Counted from the first letter of the stretch, positions 44,188 to 53,598 are shown. The stretch is DNA of 64,000 nucleotides from DASYTH01 sp035762905 (GCF_035762905.1 NZ_DASUCC010000041.1:1-64000); one strand, 5' to 3'. The notes: generated from the sequence alone by a model not told the origin. Program-made: numbers and translations.

Positions 44188-45462
44188 GTGGGGCCTCTTC
44201 GTTCACGAATAATCGCCTGGATCGGGCGGCGATACCTCGCGCGCACCCAAAAAGACGGCTTTGACCTGTCAAAGCTTTCGCTGTTGCCGGATGCCGCGCT
44301 GATGCCGCTGCGGCGGGACGGCCTGGATCCGGTGCGTGAGCTGGGGGAGCGGCGGGAAGAGGAGCCGATCAGTCGGATCCGACTACCACTCGGTGTGACG
44401 GTGTGGCTGGTTTCCGGTTACGACGAAGCCAAGGCCGTGCTCGGCAAAAACGAGGGATTCAGCAACGATTTCACCAATTTGATGGGGAATTTCGGTGCGT
44501 CGGCCGAGCAGAATCCCGGCGGGCTGGGGTTCGCCGATCCGCCGGTGCACACCCGGCTGCGCAAGCTGCTCACGCCCGAGTTCACCATGCGCCGGCTCGG
44601 CCGGCTCACCCCGCGGATCGACGCGATCGTGACCGACCAGCTCGACGCCATGGCCGAGGTGGACGGGCCGGTCGACCTGTGGCGGATGTTCGCGCTGCCG
44701 ATCCCGTCGCTGACCATCTGTGAGCTGCTCGGGGTGGCCTACGAGGACCGGGAGGACTTCCAGCGACTCTCCACCGCCAGGTTCGACCTGTTCGGCGGCG
44801 CCAACGCCTCGCTCGGGGCGATCACCGAGTCGCTGACCTACCTGCTGGACGTGGTGAAGAAGCAGCGCGAGTCGCCCGGCGACGGGCTGCTCGGCATGCT
44901 GATCAAGGAACACGGCCACGAGATCGACGACCGGGAGCTCGCCGGCCTGGCCGACGGCCTGCTCACCGGCGGGCTGGAGACCACCGCCAGCATGCTGGCC
45001 CTCGGCGCGCTGGTGCTGCTGCGCAACCCCGATTCGGCCGAGCTGGTCGTGCGCGACCAGGACTCGGTCAACCGGTTCGTCGAGGACCTGCTGCGCTACC
45101 TGACCGTGGTGCAGGTGGCTTTCCCCCGGTTCGCCACGGCGGACATGGACATCGCCGGGGTGCGGATCGCCAAGGGCGACATCGTGGTGGTCTCGCTGAG
45201 CGCCGCCAACCGGGACGGCAAGCTCGGCCCCGGCATGGAGGAGTTCGACCCACGCCGCGCGCCCACCTCGCACCTGGCGTTCGGCTACGGCATCCACCGG
45301 TGCGTTGGCGCCGAGCTTGGCCGCATGGAGCTGCGCGCCGCCTATCCGGCGCTGGTCCGGCGGTTCCCGAAGATCCGGCTCGCCATCGACGACGACGCGC
45401 TGTCGTTCCGCCCCACCTCGATCGTCTACGGCGTCGACTCGCTGCCGGTGCTGCTGCACTGA
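44188..45462 (+). CDS. Cytochrome P450 (bacterial class I)
   Basis: This 424-residue monooxygenase has the I-helix GLLTGGLETTASM, a K-helix VEDLLRY (Asp in place of the usual Glu of ExxR, as in a number of actinomycete P450s) and the haem-binding FGYGIHRCVGAELGR with the Cys ligand. No ferredoxin gene is adjacent. The substrate is unknown. GTG 44188 is chosen because TAGTAT at 44175-44180 ends seven bases upstream, which suggests a leaderless transcript. GTG 44167 and 44170 are alternatives, and none has a clear ribosome site. Confidence 0.9.
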   Translation: MGPLRSRIIAWIGRRYLARTQKDGFDLSKLSLLPDAALMPLRRDGLDPVRELGERREEEPISRIRLPLGVTVWLVSGYDEAKAVLGKNEGFSNDFTNLMGNFGASAEQNPGGLGFADPPVHTRLRKLLTPEFTMRRLGRLTPRIDAIVTDQLDAMAEVDGPVDLWRMFALPIPSLTICELLGVAYEDREDFQRLSTARFDLFGGANASLGAITESLTYLLDVVKKQRESPGDGLLGMLIKEHGHEIDDRELAGLADGLLTGGLETTASMLALGALVLLRNPDSAELVVRDQDSVNRFVEDLLRYLTVVQVAFPRFATADMDIAGVRIAKGDIVVVSLSAANRDGKLGPGMEEFDPRRAPTSHLAFGYGIHRCVGAELGRMELRAAYPALVRRFPKIRLAIDDDALSFRPTSIVYGVDSLPVLLH

Positions 45463-45510
45463 CCGGCGGTGACCCGGCCGCCACGGCGACCGGGCCACCG
45501 GAGCAACCGC

Positions 45511-46971
45511 TCAGTGGAACCGCAGGCTCGGCGCCGCACCCGCCGCCTTCGTCGCGGTCGCCGGCGCCGACGAGGTCCGCGCGGTGGCCGCGACCGTCCC
45601 GCCGGTGAGCTCCAGCCCGCCGGTCGGCACGGTCATCGGCAGCCGGAACGAGCCGCCGGACGGCGCGCCGGCCACCGGGAGCACCGGGAACGCGTTCCCG
45701 CCCGGCACTATCGACGTGGAGATGTAGTCGCCGAACATCCGGCCCTGCGAGGTGTTGGGCAGCCAGGACAGCGACATCGGTCCGGCGATCTGGGTCGGCG
45801 CGCTCCAGGTCGAGCCGCCGTCGGTCGACGAGATGAACCCGACGTTGAGCTGGCAGGTCGCGGCCGTGCACGAACCGTTGGCGTAGTAGTAATAGGTGAC
45901 GCCGATCCGGGCGGCGGCACCGCCACTGGTCTGGTCCACCGCGATGCCCGGGGCGAAGTGGTCGACCCCGCTGGTCACCGGGTCGATCGGCACCCGGACC
46001 GTCGGGCCCCAAGTCGTCTCGCTGGTCGACTTGGCCAGCACGATGTCGTTGGTGGCACAGCCGGCCCGGAACCCGCAGTCCGCCCAGGCCAGGTAGATCG
46101 TGCCCGGGCCGTCCCGGTCGGCGGACGGGAACGGGAACTCGCGCAGCCCGCCCGAGGGGTTGTCGTGCTGGACGGTGTCCACGCCGACCGTGGCCCGCCA
46201 GGAGGCCCCGCCGTCCACCGAGCGGAACGAGCGGATCTGGTCGAGGACCAGGTCGTAGTAGGGAACGACGACGGCGCCGCTGTTCAGCACCACCGGCTGC
46301 CCGCCGATGCCGACCCCCGCGTCGGCCGGGGACCGGCCCGGACCCCAGGTGAGCCCGCCGTCGGTGGAGGTCTTCATCCGCACGACGTTGCCGGCGACGA
46401 TGTCGTAGGTGGCGTAGCAGTTGCCGTAGAACTCGCTGGCCGCGTTGTTGTCGCAGGTGATCCACGGCTTGTCCAGGAACTCGCCGAAGGCGACCCGGAC
46501 CGGGTTGGACCAGGTCAGTCCGCCGTTGGTGGAGCGGCTGGCCAGGATGTCGCCGGTGCTCGACGTGATGCCGATCGAGGTGATCATCCACACGTTGTGC
46601 CGGGCGTCGAAGGCCACCGCCGGACCGGACACCTGGCCGTACGAACCGCGCGGGCTGCTGTTGGCGGTGAGACCGGGCAGGAAGCCGCGGGTCCAGGTGG
46701 ACCCGCCGTCGGTGGACGTGGCCCAGCCGATGTTCGACGCGCCGCCACCGAACACCCGGCCGCTCTGGAAGGCCGACACGATGGTGCTGCCGAACTGGAA
46801 GGTGTCCGGTTGGACCTGAGTCTGGTGTTGTGCCTGGGCATCTGTGTAGGGATCGCTGCTGACCGGGGTGACGGGGACGTTGGCAATGGCCGGAGGTGCC
46901 GCGAGCAGGACCGCGGTGGCGGCTGAAATGGTGGCGACGCCAAAGCGCGCAAATAGGCCGACAAGACGCAT
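45511..46971 (-). CDS. Secreted Asp-box (BNR/sialidase-like) beta-propeller protein
   Basis: This 486-residue exported protein has a signal peptide ending AIAN and five Asp-box motifs: STDGGSTW (twice), STNGGLTW, STDGGLTW and SVDGGASW. They mark a sialidase-type six-bladed propeller. The sialidase Arg-triad and catalytic Tyr/Glu cannot be assigned with confidence, so enzymatic function is uncertain. The C-terminal 60 residues are Ala/Thr-rich. It is convergent with the P450 gene. ATG 46971 has AAGGGAA upstream. Confidence 0.82.
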   Translation of the reverse strand: MRLVGLFARFGVATISAATAVLLAAPPAIANVPVTPVSSDPYTDAQAQHQTQVQPDTFQFGSTIVSAFQSGRVFGGGASNIGWATSTDGGSTWTRGFLPGLTANSSPRGSYGQVSGPAVAFDARHNVWMITSIGITSSTGDILASRSTNGGLTWSNPVRVAFGEFLDKPWITCDNNAASEFYGNCYATYDIVAGNVVRMKTSTDGGLTWGPGRSPADAGVGIGGQPVVLNSGAVVVPYYDLVLDQIRSFRSVDGGASWRATVGVDTVQHDNPSGGLREFPFPSADRDGPGTIYLAWADCGFRAGCATNDIVLAKSTSETTWGPTVRVPIDPVTSGVDHFAPGIAVDQTSGGAAARIGVTYYYYANGSCTAATCQLNVGFISSTDGGSTWSAPTQIAGPMSLSWLPNTSQGRMFGDYISTSIVPGGNAFPVLPVAGAPSGGSFRLPMTVPTGGLELTGGTVAATARTSSAPATATKAAGAAPSLRFH

Positions 46972-47102
46972 GAGCGTTCCCTTCCCGTTTGTGGTGGGCG
47001 TTTTAGGCGTTTTAGGTAGGGAAAAGGCCGGCCTTGGCGGTTGAGGTGTAGCACCGGGTCCGGCGAAACGGCAAGAGCCCTAGTGGAATGCCGCAGCGGT
47101 TG

Positions 47103-47477
47103 TCAGACGATCAGCATCAGCACCGCGGCCAGCACGGTGGCCAATGTGAGTCCGGTGCCGAGGATCCACGCGGTCCAGGACGGAGGCAGCGGCTCGCCCA
47201 GCCGCATGGCCCGCTCCACCCGGAGCCAGCGCCGGTGGCCGGTCGCGGCCAGCAGCAGCGCGAGGCCGATCAGCAGCAGCCCGAGAATCAGCCGGGGCGC
47301 CCGGGGAATGGTCGGGGACAGGAACTGTATGACGCCGATGCCGGCGGCCAGCAGCGCGAGCGAGGTGCGGATGCCAGCCAAGAAAGTGCGCTCATTGGCC
47401 AGCGAGAAACGGTAGTCCGGCGGCTCGCCGACCTCGCGGACCGACCGGTCCGGAGTCCACCCCCGAATTCGGGCCAT
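47103..47477 (-). CDS. DUF202 (YidH-type) membrane protein
   Basis: This 124-residue protein has the DUF202 start PDYRFSLANERTFLAGIRTSLALLAAG and three transmembrane helices at about 32-52, 58-78 and 102-122. The start ATG at 47477 follows the sigma factor stop by one base (TAG-A-ATG), so the two are translationally coupled. The function of the family is unknown. The coupling suggests a membrane partner of the sigma/zinc-finger protein. Confidence 0.85.
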   Translation of the reverse strand: MARIRGWTPDRSVREVGEPPDYRFSLANERTFLAGIRTSLALLAAGIGVIQFLSPTIPRAPRLILGLLLIGLALLLAATGHRRWLRVERAMRLGEPLPPSWTAWILGTGLTLATVLAAVLMLIV

Positions 47478-47478
47478 T

Positions 47479-48714
47479 CTACTGGCCGTTCTCTCCTCGG
47501 GACCGCCCTTGCTGGTTCTGTTCTCCCTGGTCGTTCGGATTACCGTTCCCGGCTGGTTTTCCAGGATTCTTCGGCGGCTTTCCCGGAGTCGGGTTGGGCG
47601 ACCCCTGGCTGTTTTCCGCGGAATTCTCCGCCGGCGTTTCCGACTCGTCCTGCGGGTCCGCCGGTTGCGGCGCATTCACCGCGCCGGATTCGTCCCCGTT
47701 CCGGTCGGGGACCGGAACCGCGCCCGGCCGCCGGCCGGCGCCCGGCCCTGGCGCCTGCGGGCCGGAGATCGCCCGGTCACCGCCGGGCAGCGCCGGGACC
47801 GCCTCGCCGGGACCGCTGGCCGTCACGGTCACCGCCGTCACCGCGGCGACGGCCGCGGCCGCGCCGGCCTGTGCCGCGCCGGTGGACAGTAGCGCTTTCA
47901 CCCCGGTCAGCCAGGACGCCGCCGCCACACCGGTCCAGACCACCGGCTTGAGATACCCGGAGACCAGCGGCGCGCCGAGCACGATCGCGGCCAGGATGGC
48001 CGGCAGGTCCCCGTTGACCCTGGCCAACCCGTCGGCCAGGTCCCGGCACCGGCCGCACCGGTTCAGGTGCGCGTCGATCTTCCGCTGCTGCGGGGCGGAG
48101 ATGCTGCGGCGCACCCAGCCGGCCAGCTTGTCCCTTGCCACCCGGCATTCCCGCAGATGGCTGCCGGCCGGCACGTGCTGGCGCAGGTAGGCCTGGCGCA
48201 GTCCCTCCCGGGCCCGGTAGGCCAGCGCGGCCACCCCGTTCGGGGTCATGCCGAGCAGCGGCGCGATCTCGGTCGGCGACTCGCCCTCGATCTCGGTGTG
48301 CCAGAGCACCATCCGCCAGCGCTCCGGCAGGCCGGCGAACGCGTGCGCGGCCTTGGCGTGCGACTCGTCGCCGGCCGGCTCGGCCGGCATCTCCGACAGG
48401 ATCGCCTCCGGCAGATCCGCGAACAGCGCCGTGGCGAGGTTGCGCCGGCCGGAGTTGATCGCCAGGTGCCGCATCGTCACCAAGAGATAAGGACGGAACT
48501 CCTCGGTCGGGCCCCGGCCGGAGCGCAATGCCTGCAGCACCCGGGTGTACGCCTCGGCAACCAGGTCCTCCCGCTCGGCGCGGGTGCGGGTCAGGCACCC
48601 GGCCATGCGGTTGGCCGCCGGCAGGTGCCGCTGGTACAGGACGCCGTAGGCGGTGGTGTCGCCACGCCGTACGGCGGCGATCAATGCGGCGTCGCTCGCG
48701 GACTCGGGAGACAT
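47479..48714 (-). CDS. ECF-type sigma factor fused to a zinc-finger anti-sigma-like domain, membrane segment and disordered tail
   Basis: The 411-residue protein begins with sigma-70 regions 2 and 4 (about 5-175): AYGVLYQRHLPAANRMAG, EDLVAEAYTRVLQAL, and LPERWRMVLWHTEIEGESPTEI with its HTH. A zinc-finger motif His-x3-Cys-x2-Cys follows (HLNRCGRCRDL, about residue 215). One or two hydrophobic segments come next (about 235-300), then a Pro/Gly/Asn/Glu-rich tail of about 110 residues. The architecture resembles actinobacterial ECF groups with C-terminal zinc finger and membrane extensions, such as ECF52/53. ATG 48714 is preferred over upstream ATGs. A candidate ECF promoter precedes it. Confidence 0.88.
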   Translation of the reverse strand: MSPESASDAALIAAVRRGDTTAYGVLYQRHLPAANRMAGCLTRTRAEREDLVAEAYTRVLQALRSGRGPTEEFRPYLLVTMRHLAINSGRRNLATALFADLPEAILSEMPAEPAGDESHAKAAHAFAGLPERWRMVLWHTEIEGESPTEIAPLLGMTPNGVAALAYRAREGLRQAYLRQHVPAGSHLRECRVARDKLAGWVRRSISAPQQRKIDAHLNRCGRCRDLADGLARVNGDLPAILAAIVLGAPLVSGYLKPVVWTGVAAASWLTGVKALLSTGAAQAGAAAAVAAVTAVTVTASGPGEAVPALPGGDRAISGPQAPGPGAGRRPGAVPVPDRNGDESGAVNAPQPADPQDESETPAENSAENSQGSPNPTPGKPPKNPGKPAGNGNPNDQGEQNQQGRSRGENGQ

Positions 48715-48730
48715 CGCCGAAACATTACGG

Positions 48731-48755
48731 CACGAGAGTGGAGTTGTCGCGTTCC
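48731..48755 (-). promoter_or_regulatory. Candidate autoregulated ECF promoter of the sigma factor gene
   Basis: On the minus strand, GGAAC (48751-48755) is followed by a 16-nt spacer and CGTG (48731-48734), the general layout of ECF promoters (GGAAC/CGT). The predicted start would be only about 10 nt before ATG 48714. Confidence 0.45.
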
Positions 48756-48875
48756 GTGCGGACACCGTATGTAGTAACGAGCAAAACCCGTTTGGCGGTG
48801 TCCTGACCGGACATCATCCTGGAAAACTTCCGGCTCGTTCCAAGATCGATGCAGGCGAAGGCTGAACGGGGTCCG

Positions 48876-50465
48876 ATGGACAACAAGATCGCGCGTGTCG
48901 TAATCGTCGGCGGCGGCACGGCCGGCTGGATGGCGGCCTCCTACCTGGGTAAGGCCCTTGGGCCAGGCGTAACGATCACGGTGCTCGAGGCACCGGCGAT
49001 CCCCCGGATCGGCGTCGGAGAGGCCACCGTTCCGAACCTGCACAAGACGTTCTTCGACTTCCTGGGCTTATCCGAGGAAGACTGGATGCGCGAGGTCAAC
49101 GCCAGCTTCAAGATCGGCATCAAGTTCGTCAACTGGCGCACCGACGGTGCCGGTGCGGCCGCGCCGCGCCCGCACCGGGGCGGCTCCGACCACTACTACC
49201 ACCAGTTCGGACTGCTGCCGAATGTCAACAACGTACCCCTGTCACATTATTGGGTCCACAAGCGATTGGCCGGGGCGACCGACGAGCCGTTCGACTACGC
49301 CTGCTACCCCGGCGCTCCGGCACTGGACGCCAAGCTCTCGCCGCGCTTCCTGGACGGCACCAAGTGGACGAACTACGCGTGGCATTTCGACGCCGCGCTG
49401 GTCGCCGACTTCCTGCGCCGGTTCGCGGTGGGCAAACAGGGCGCCATCCACATCGAGGACAAGATGACCGAGGCGGTGATCGACCAGCGCGGGCACATCA
49501 CGTCACTGCGCACCGAGGGCGGTCGCACCATCGACGGTGACCTGTTCATCGACTGCTCCGGCTTCCGCGGCCTGCTGATCAACCAGGTCATGAAGGAGCC
49601 GTTCCTGGACATGAGCGACCACCTGCTCAACGACAGCGCGGTGGCCACCCAGGTGCCCAACGACGACGCCGCGCTCGGCGTCGAGCCGTACACCTCCTCG
49701 ATCGCGATGACCTCGGGGTGGACCTGGAAGATCCCGATGCTCGGCCGGTTCGGCACCGGCTACGTGTTCTCCAGCCGGTTCCAGTCCCGGGACGACGCCA
49801 CCCTGGAGTTCTGCCGGATGTGGGGGCTGGACCCGGAGACCCAGCCGCTGAACCAGATCAAGTTCCGGGTCGGCCGCAACCGCCGCGCCTGGGTGAAGAA
49901 CTGCGTGAGCATCGGCCTGGCCTCGTGCTTCCTCGAGCCGCTGGAGTCCACCGGCATCTACTTCATCTACGCCGCGCTCTACCAACTGGCCAAGCACTTC
50001 CCGGACAAGAACTTCGACCCGATCATGTCCCGCCGGTTCAACGCCGAGATCGAGACCATGTTCGACGACTCGCGCGACTTCGTGCAGGCGCACTTCAGCT
50101 TCGCCCCGCGCAACGACACCGCGTTCTGGCGGGCCTGCAAGGAGTTGGACCTGTCCCCGAACATCAGCGAGAAGATCGCGATGTACCGGGCCGGGCTGGC
50201 GGTGAACATGCCGATCGTCGACGAGACCAACTACTACGGCAACTTCGACGCCGAGTTCCGCAATTTCTGGAACAACTCCAATTACTACTGCATCTACGCG
50301 GGGCTGGACTTCCTGCCCGACCACCCGCTGCCCACGCTGGCCGCCCGGCCGGAGGTGATCAGCCAGGCGGATCCGGTGTTCGCCGACATCAAGCGCAGGC
50401 AGCGCGAACTGCTGGACACGCTGCCGACGACGTACGAGTACCTGCGCCTGCTGCACGGCAAGTAG
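48876..50465 (+). CDS. FAD-dependent tryptophan halogenase (PrnA/RebH-like, probably tryptophan 7-halogenase)
   Basis: This 529-residue flavin-dependent halogenase has the FAD motif GGGTAGWMAA, the halogenase WxWxIP motif as GWTWKIPML, catalytic Lys79 (NASFKIGIKF) and Glu357-Ser358 (FLEPLESTG). These positions coincide with RebH numbering. The C-terminal EFRNFW and YYCI segments that hold the tryptophan ring in PrnA are conserved, so C7 regioselectivity is likely. It needs FADH2 from a separate reductase not seen in the window. No NRPS, PKS or indolocarbazole genes surround it. ATG 48876 is chosen; ATG 48849 would add nine residues. Confidence 0.93.
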   Translation: MDNKIARVVIVGGGTAGWMAASYLGKALGPGVTITVLEAPAIPRIGVGEATVPNLHKTFFDFLGLSEEDWMREVNASFKIGIKFVNWRTDGAGAAAPRPHRGGSDHYYHQFGLLPNVNNVPLSHYWVHKRLAGATDEPFDYACYPGAPALDAKLSPRFLDGTKWTNYAWHFDAALVADFLRRFAVGKQGAIHIEDKMTEAVIDQRGHITSLRTEGGRTIDGDLFIDCSGFRGLLINQVMKEPFLDMSDHLLNDSAVATQVPNDDAALGVEPYTSSIAMTSGWTWKIPMLGRFGTGYVFSSRFQSRDDATLEFCRMWGLDPETQPLNQIKFRVGRNRRAWVKNCVSIGLASCFLEPLESTGIYFIYAALYQLAKHFPDKNFDPIMSRRFNAEIETMFDDSRDFVQAHFSFAPRNDTAFWRACKELDLSPNISEKIAMYRAGLAVNMPIVDETNYYGNFDAEFRNFWNNSNYYCIYAGLDFLPDHPLPTLAARPEVISQADPVFADIKRRQRELLDTLPTTYEYLRLLHGK

Positions 50466-50468
50466 CCG

Positions 50469-51692
50469 GTGACCACGCACCAAGCCACGGTCCTGCTGTT
50501 CGACCTCGCCCTGATCGTGGTGGTCACCAGGTTGTTCGGGTCGCTGGCCACCCGGTTCGGCCAGCCCGCGGTGATCGGCGAGGTGGCCGGCGGGATCCTG
50601 CTCGGGCCGACGCTGATCGGCGCGACGCTGTCCGAGACGCTGTTCCCCACCGACGTGCGCCCGTTCCTCGCGGCGCTGGCCAACCTCGGCGTCGCGCTGT
50701 TCATGTTCGTGGTCGGCCTCGAACTGGATCAGGGCCTGGTGCGCGGCAAGCTGCGGGTCGCGCTGAGCGTGTCGGCCGGTTCGATGCTGCTGCCGCTCGG
50801 CTTGGGCATGCTGCTCGCCCTCTACCTGTTTCGGCACCATCCGACCGGGGACCGGCTCGGCTTCATCCTGTTCATGGGCGCGGCCATGTCGGTCACCGCG
50901 TTCCCGGTGCTGGCAAGGATTCTGACCGACCGGGGGTTGCACCGCGGGGTGATCGGCGGGCTGGCGCTGGCCAGCGCGGCGATCGCGGACGTGCTGGCCT
51001 GGTCGCTGCTGGCCGTGGTGGTGGCGATGGTCAGCGGGGCGATGCAGTGGCAGCTGGTACTCACCGTGCCGTACCTGCTGGTGATGTTCGCGTTCGTGCG
51101 GCCGGTGCTGCGCCGGTTGGTCGGCGGCGAGCGCACGCCGGCGCGCACCCGGTTCGCCGTGGTGCTGGTCGGCCTGCTCCTCTCCGGCGCCCTCACCGAG
51201 TACTTCGGCCTGCACTTCATCTTCGGCGCGTTCCTGTTCGGCGTGGTGATGCCGCGCGGAACCCTGCTCCGCGAGGACATCCTGGGCCCGGTCGAGCAGG
51301 TCAGCATGACCCTGCTGCTGCCGGTCTACTTCGTCGTGGCCGGGCTCAAGGTCGACCTGTCCGGCATCGACGCCATCGGGATCCTGGACCTGAGCCTGAT
51401 CCTGCTGGTCGCGGTGCTCAGCAAGTTCGCAGGTGCCTTCGCCGGTGCCCGCCTGCAGGGCGTCGGTGCCCGGGACGCCGCCGTGCTCGGCACCCTGATG
51501 AACACCCGCGGCCTGACCGAACTGGTGATCCTCACCGTCGGCCTGCAGCTCGGCGTACTGGACACCACCCTCTACTCCCTCATGGTCGTCATGGCCCTGG
51601 TGACCACCGGCATGGCCGGCCCGATGCTGCACCTGATCGGCAGAAAACCCGCCTCCGACCCCGAGTTGGACCGGGCCACATCGGTTCAATAG
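50469..51692 (+). CDS. Cation/proton antiporter (CPA2 / KefB-type membrane domain)
   Basis: This 407-residue protein with about 12 hydrophobic segments belongs to the Na+/H+ exchanger family. Characteristic are FGQPAVIGEVAGGILLGPTLIG, GLELDQGLVRGKLR, FGAFLFGVVMPRG and the NTRGLTELVIL motif near residue 345. No cytoplasmic nucleotide-binding (RCK) domain follows. GTG 50469 is three bases after the halogenase stop, so translation is coupled. Rebeccamycin clusters pair a halogenase with a similar antiporter-like transporter (RebU), so an export role is plausible. Confidence 0.9.
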   Translation: MTTHQATVLLFDLALIVVVTRLFGSLATRFGQPAVIGEVAGGILLGPTLIGATLSETLFPTDVRPFLAALANLGVALFMFVVGLELDQGLVRGKLRVALSVSAGSMLLPLGLGMLLALYLFRHHPTGDRLGFILFMGAAMSVTAFPVLARILTDRGLHRGVIGGLALASAAIADVLAWSLLAVVVAMVSGAMQWQLVLTVPYLLVMFAFVRPVLRRLVGGERTPARTRFAVVLVGLLLSGALTEYFGLHFIFGAFLFGVVMPRGTLLREDILGPVEQVSMTLLLPVYFVVAGLKVDLSGIDAIGILDLSLILLVAVLSKFAGAFAGARLQGVGARDAAVLGTLMNTRGLTELVILTVGLQLGVLDTTLYSLMVVMALVTTGMAGPMLHLIGRKPASDPELDRATSVQ

Positions 51693-51822
51693 CCATTTTC
51701 GGCATCTGGCAATTGAGTTTGTCCTGAACTAGTGCTGTCCAGGTGACTGGCGTCATGTTGAAATGAATGCTGCCAGCACCCGGTCTCCGCCCGCGGACGG
51801 CGCTCGTTGGGAGTGATGTCAT

Positions 51823-53586
51823 GTGCAGCCGCTGCCACTCCACCGGACGATCGTCGCCGTTGATGTGGCCGGCTTCACCAACCCGATGCGGACGTTGGTG
51901 CACCAGACCGCGGTGCACGAGGGCCTTTACGAGGTACTGAACCAGGCGTTCACCGAAGCGGGGGTGAACCTCGGTAAGTGTCGGGTCGAGGACCGGGGCG
52001 ACGGCGCATTGATCCTGCTGCCCCCGGATATTCCCAAAAGTCTTCTGGTTGACCGCCTTCCGGACCGGTTGGTGGCCGGACTGCGCCGGTACAACGCGGT
52101 CCATTCCGCCGCGGCCACCGTTGCGCTCCGGCTCGTTCTGCACGCCGGCGAGGTGCACCAGAACGCCCACGGCTCGGTCGGCCCGGCCATCAACCTCGCA
52201 TTTCGCATTCTGGACGCTTCGGACGCCAAAAATGCCCTTAATATGTCAAACAGTGTGCTGGCCGTGATCGCGTCCGATCAGTTCTACCGCGACGTGATCG
52301 TCCAGGACCCGGGGACCGCACCGGACACGTACCGGCGGATCCTGGTGCTGGTCAAGGAAACCTCGACGCTGGCCTGGCTGCGCCTGCCGGACCGGCCGGC
52401 CACCGTCTCGGACGTACCGGAGGCGGTGCTCGACCTGTTGCCGGCGCGCGACCTGGACCGGCTGCGGACCTGGCTCTCCGATGTGGCCGTGACCCAACTG
52501 CCGACCCTGGTGCAGCGCGCGGGCGGTCCGGGGGTGCAACCCGCGCCGCACGGGGCCGACGCCTGGGAAGCGTTCCTGCATCTGGCCGACTTCAACGCCG
52601 GTGCCGACGGGATTCCGCCGGCACTGGCGTTTCTGGAGCTGATCACCGCGCAACTCACCGGCCCCGCTCGGGACCAGCTCGCGGAGTGGATCGAGAACCA
52701 GTCCCGCCGGCTGCGGCTCGGCCCGGCGATGCGGGTCCGGCGGGAGCACCATGCGCGGGCGTTCACCGACACCCGGCTGCACCTGATGATCGTGGTGCTG
52801 CACGACGGCATCGATCCCGGACGCTACCTGCTGTCCAGCTGGCGGCAGGACGATCCGGCGGTGTGGCCACCGACCCGCGGGGAAATCCGGGAGGTCGCCC
52901 TTGATGAGCTCGAACCGCGGGTGGACGAGCTGGTCCTGGACGCCGAGCGGGCCTGGTCCGGCCACGGCGGATCGGTGCTGCTGGAGTTTCTGCTGCCGCG
53001 CGCGTTGCTGCACCTGCCGGTGCACCGGTGGTGCAAGGAACACGACTCGGGTGACCCGCGGCCACTGTTTCTGGACTATCCCATCGTGGTGCGTTCCCTG
53101 GAACGCATGACTTCTCCGCACTGGCACCGGGTCTGGCACGAGCGTTGGCAGGCCATGGTGCACGACCCGTCCCCGGACCGGGTGCACTTCAGCCAACCGG
53201 AGAACCTGGCCGACCGGCACCGGGTCGACGCGATCCTGAGCAGTACACATTGGACACTGATGGTGTTGAATCGGGCCCCGCCGGTCCAGCACGACCCGGC
53301 GGCCGGATCGCCGGACGAACTGACCGCGGCCTTGCGCGCCGGGATGCCGGCACTAATATGGCATTCCGAGGCCTCGTCGGAAGCATTGCGGGATATTGTC
53401 AACTGGCTGGTCAAGGGCGATGGCATGAATGATCTTCCGCAGCGTGCACAGGCCTGCCGACTTGCTCCCTTGCTGGAACCGACGCCGCCATTCGACGCGG
53501 AGTTGGTACGTGATTTGGTGATATTGTGGGATGATCCTTCTCGGGTGGTCGTTCTCGATCAGTCGCCAGGACGCCCGCGGTTGTGA
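51823..53586 (+). CDS. VMAP protein: N-terminal nucleotide-cyclase-like domain and C-terminal VMAP-C domain
   Basis: The 587-residue protein starts with a class III cyclase-like domain (about 8-185). Both metal-binding aspartates are visible: Asp14 in VAVDVAGF and Asp60 in EDRGDGALI. LVLHAGEVHQ and SVGPAINLAFRILD complete the fold. The C-terminal half matches the VMAP-C domain of vWA-MoxR-associated conflict systems: FLDYPIVVRSLERM, ALRAGMPALIWHSE and LVILWDDPSRVV. GTG 51823 has GGGAG upstream. It is followed by a MoxR ATPase and a vWA protein, the three components expected. Cyclase activity is possible but not shown by sequence alone. Confidence 0.8.
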   Translation: MQPLPLHRTIVAVDVAGFTNPMRTLVHQTAVHEGLYEVLNQAFTEAGVNLGKCRVEDRGDGALILLPPDIPKSLLVDRLPDRLVAGLRRYNAVHSAAATVALRLVLHAGEVHQNAHGSVGPAINLAFRILDASDAKNALNMSNSVLAVIASDQFYRDVIVQDPGTAPDTYRRILVLVKETSTLAWLRLPDRPATVSDVPEAVLDLLPARDLDRLRTWLSDVAVTQLPTLVQRAGGPGVQPAPHGADAWEAFLHLADFNAGADGIPPALAFLELITAQLTGPARDQLAEWIENQSRRLRLGPAMRVRREHHARAFTDTRLHLMIVVLHDGIDPGRYLLSSWRQDDPAVWPPTRGEIREVALDELEPRVDELVLDAERAWSGHGGSVLLEFLLPRALLHLPVHRWCKEHDSGDPRPLFLDYPIVVRSLERMTSPHWHRVWHERWQAMVHDPSPDRVHFSQPENLADRHRVDAILSSTHWTLMVLNRAPPVQHDPAAGSPDELTAALRAGMPALIWHSEASSEALRDIVNWLVKGDGMNDLPQRAQACRLAPLLEPTPPFDAELVRDLVILWDDPSRVVVLDQSPGRPRL

Positions 53587-53598
53587 GGAATACCGCAG

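Noticed and set aside
45466..45500. Inverted repeat between the P450 and Asp-box genes as a special element
   Set aside because: The arms are short and imperfect, and it is most simply a weak shared terminator of two convergent genes.
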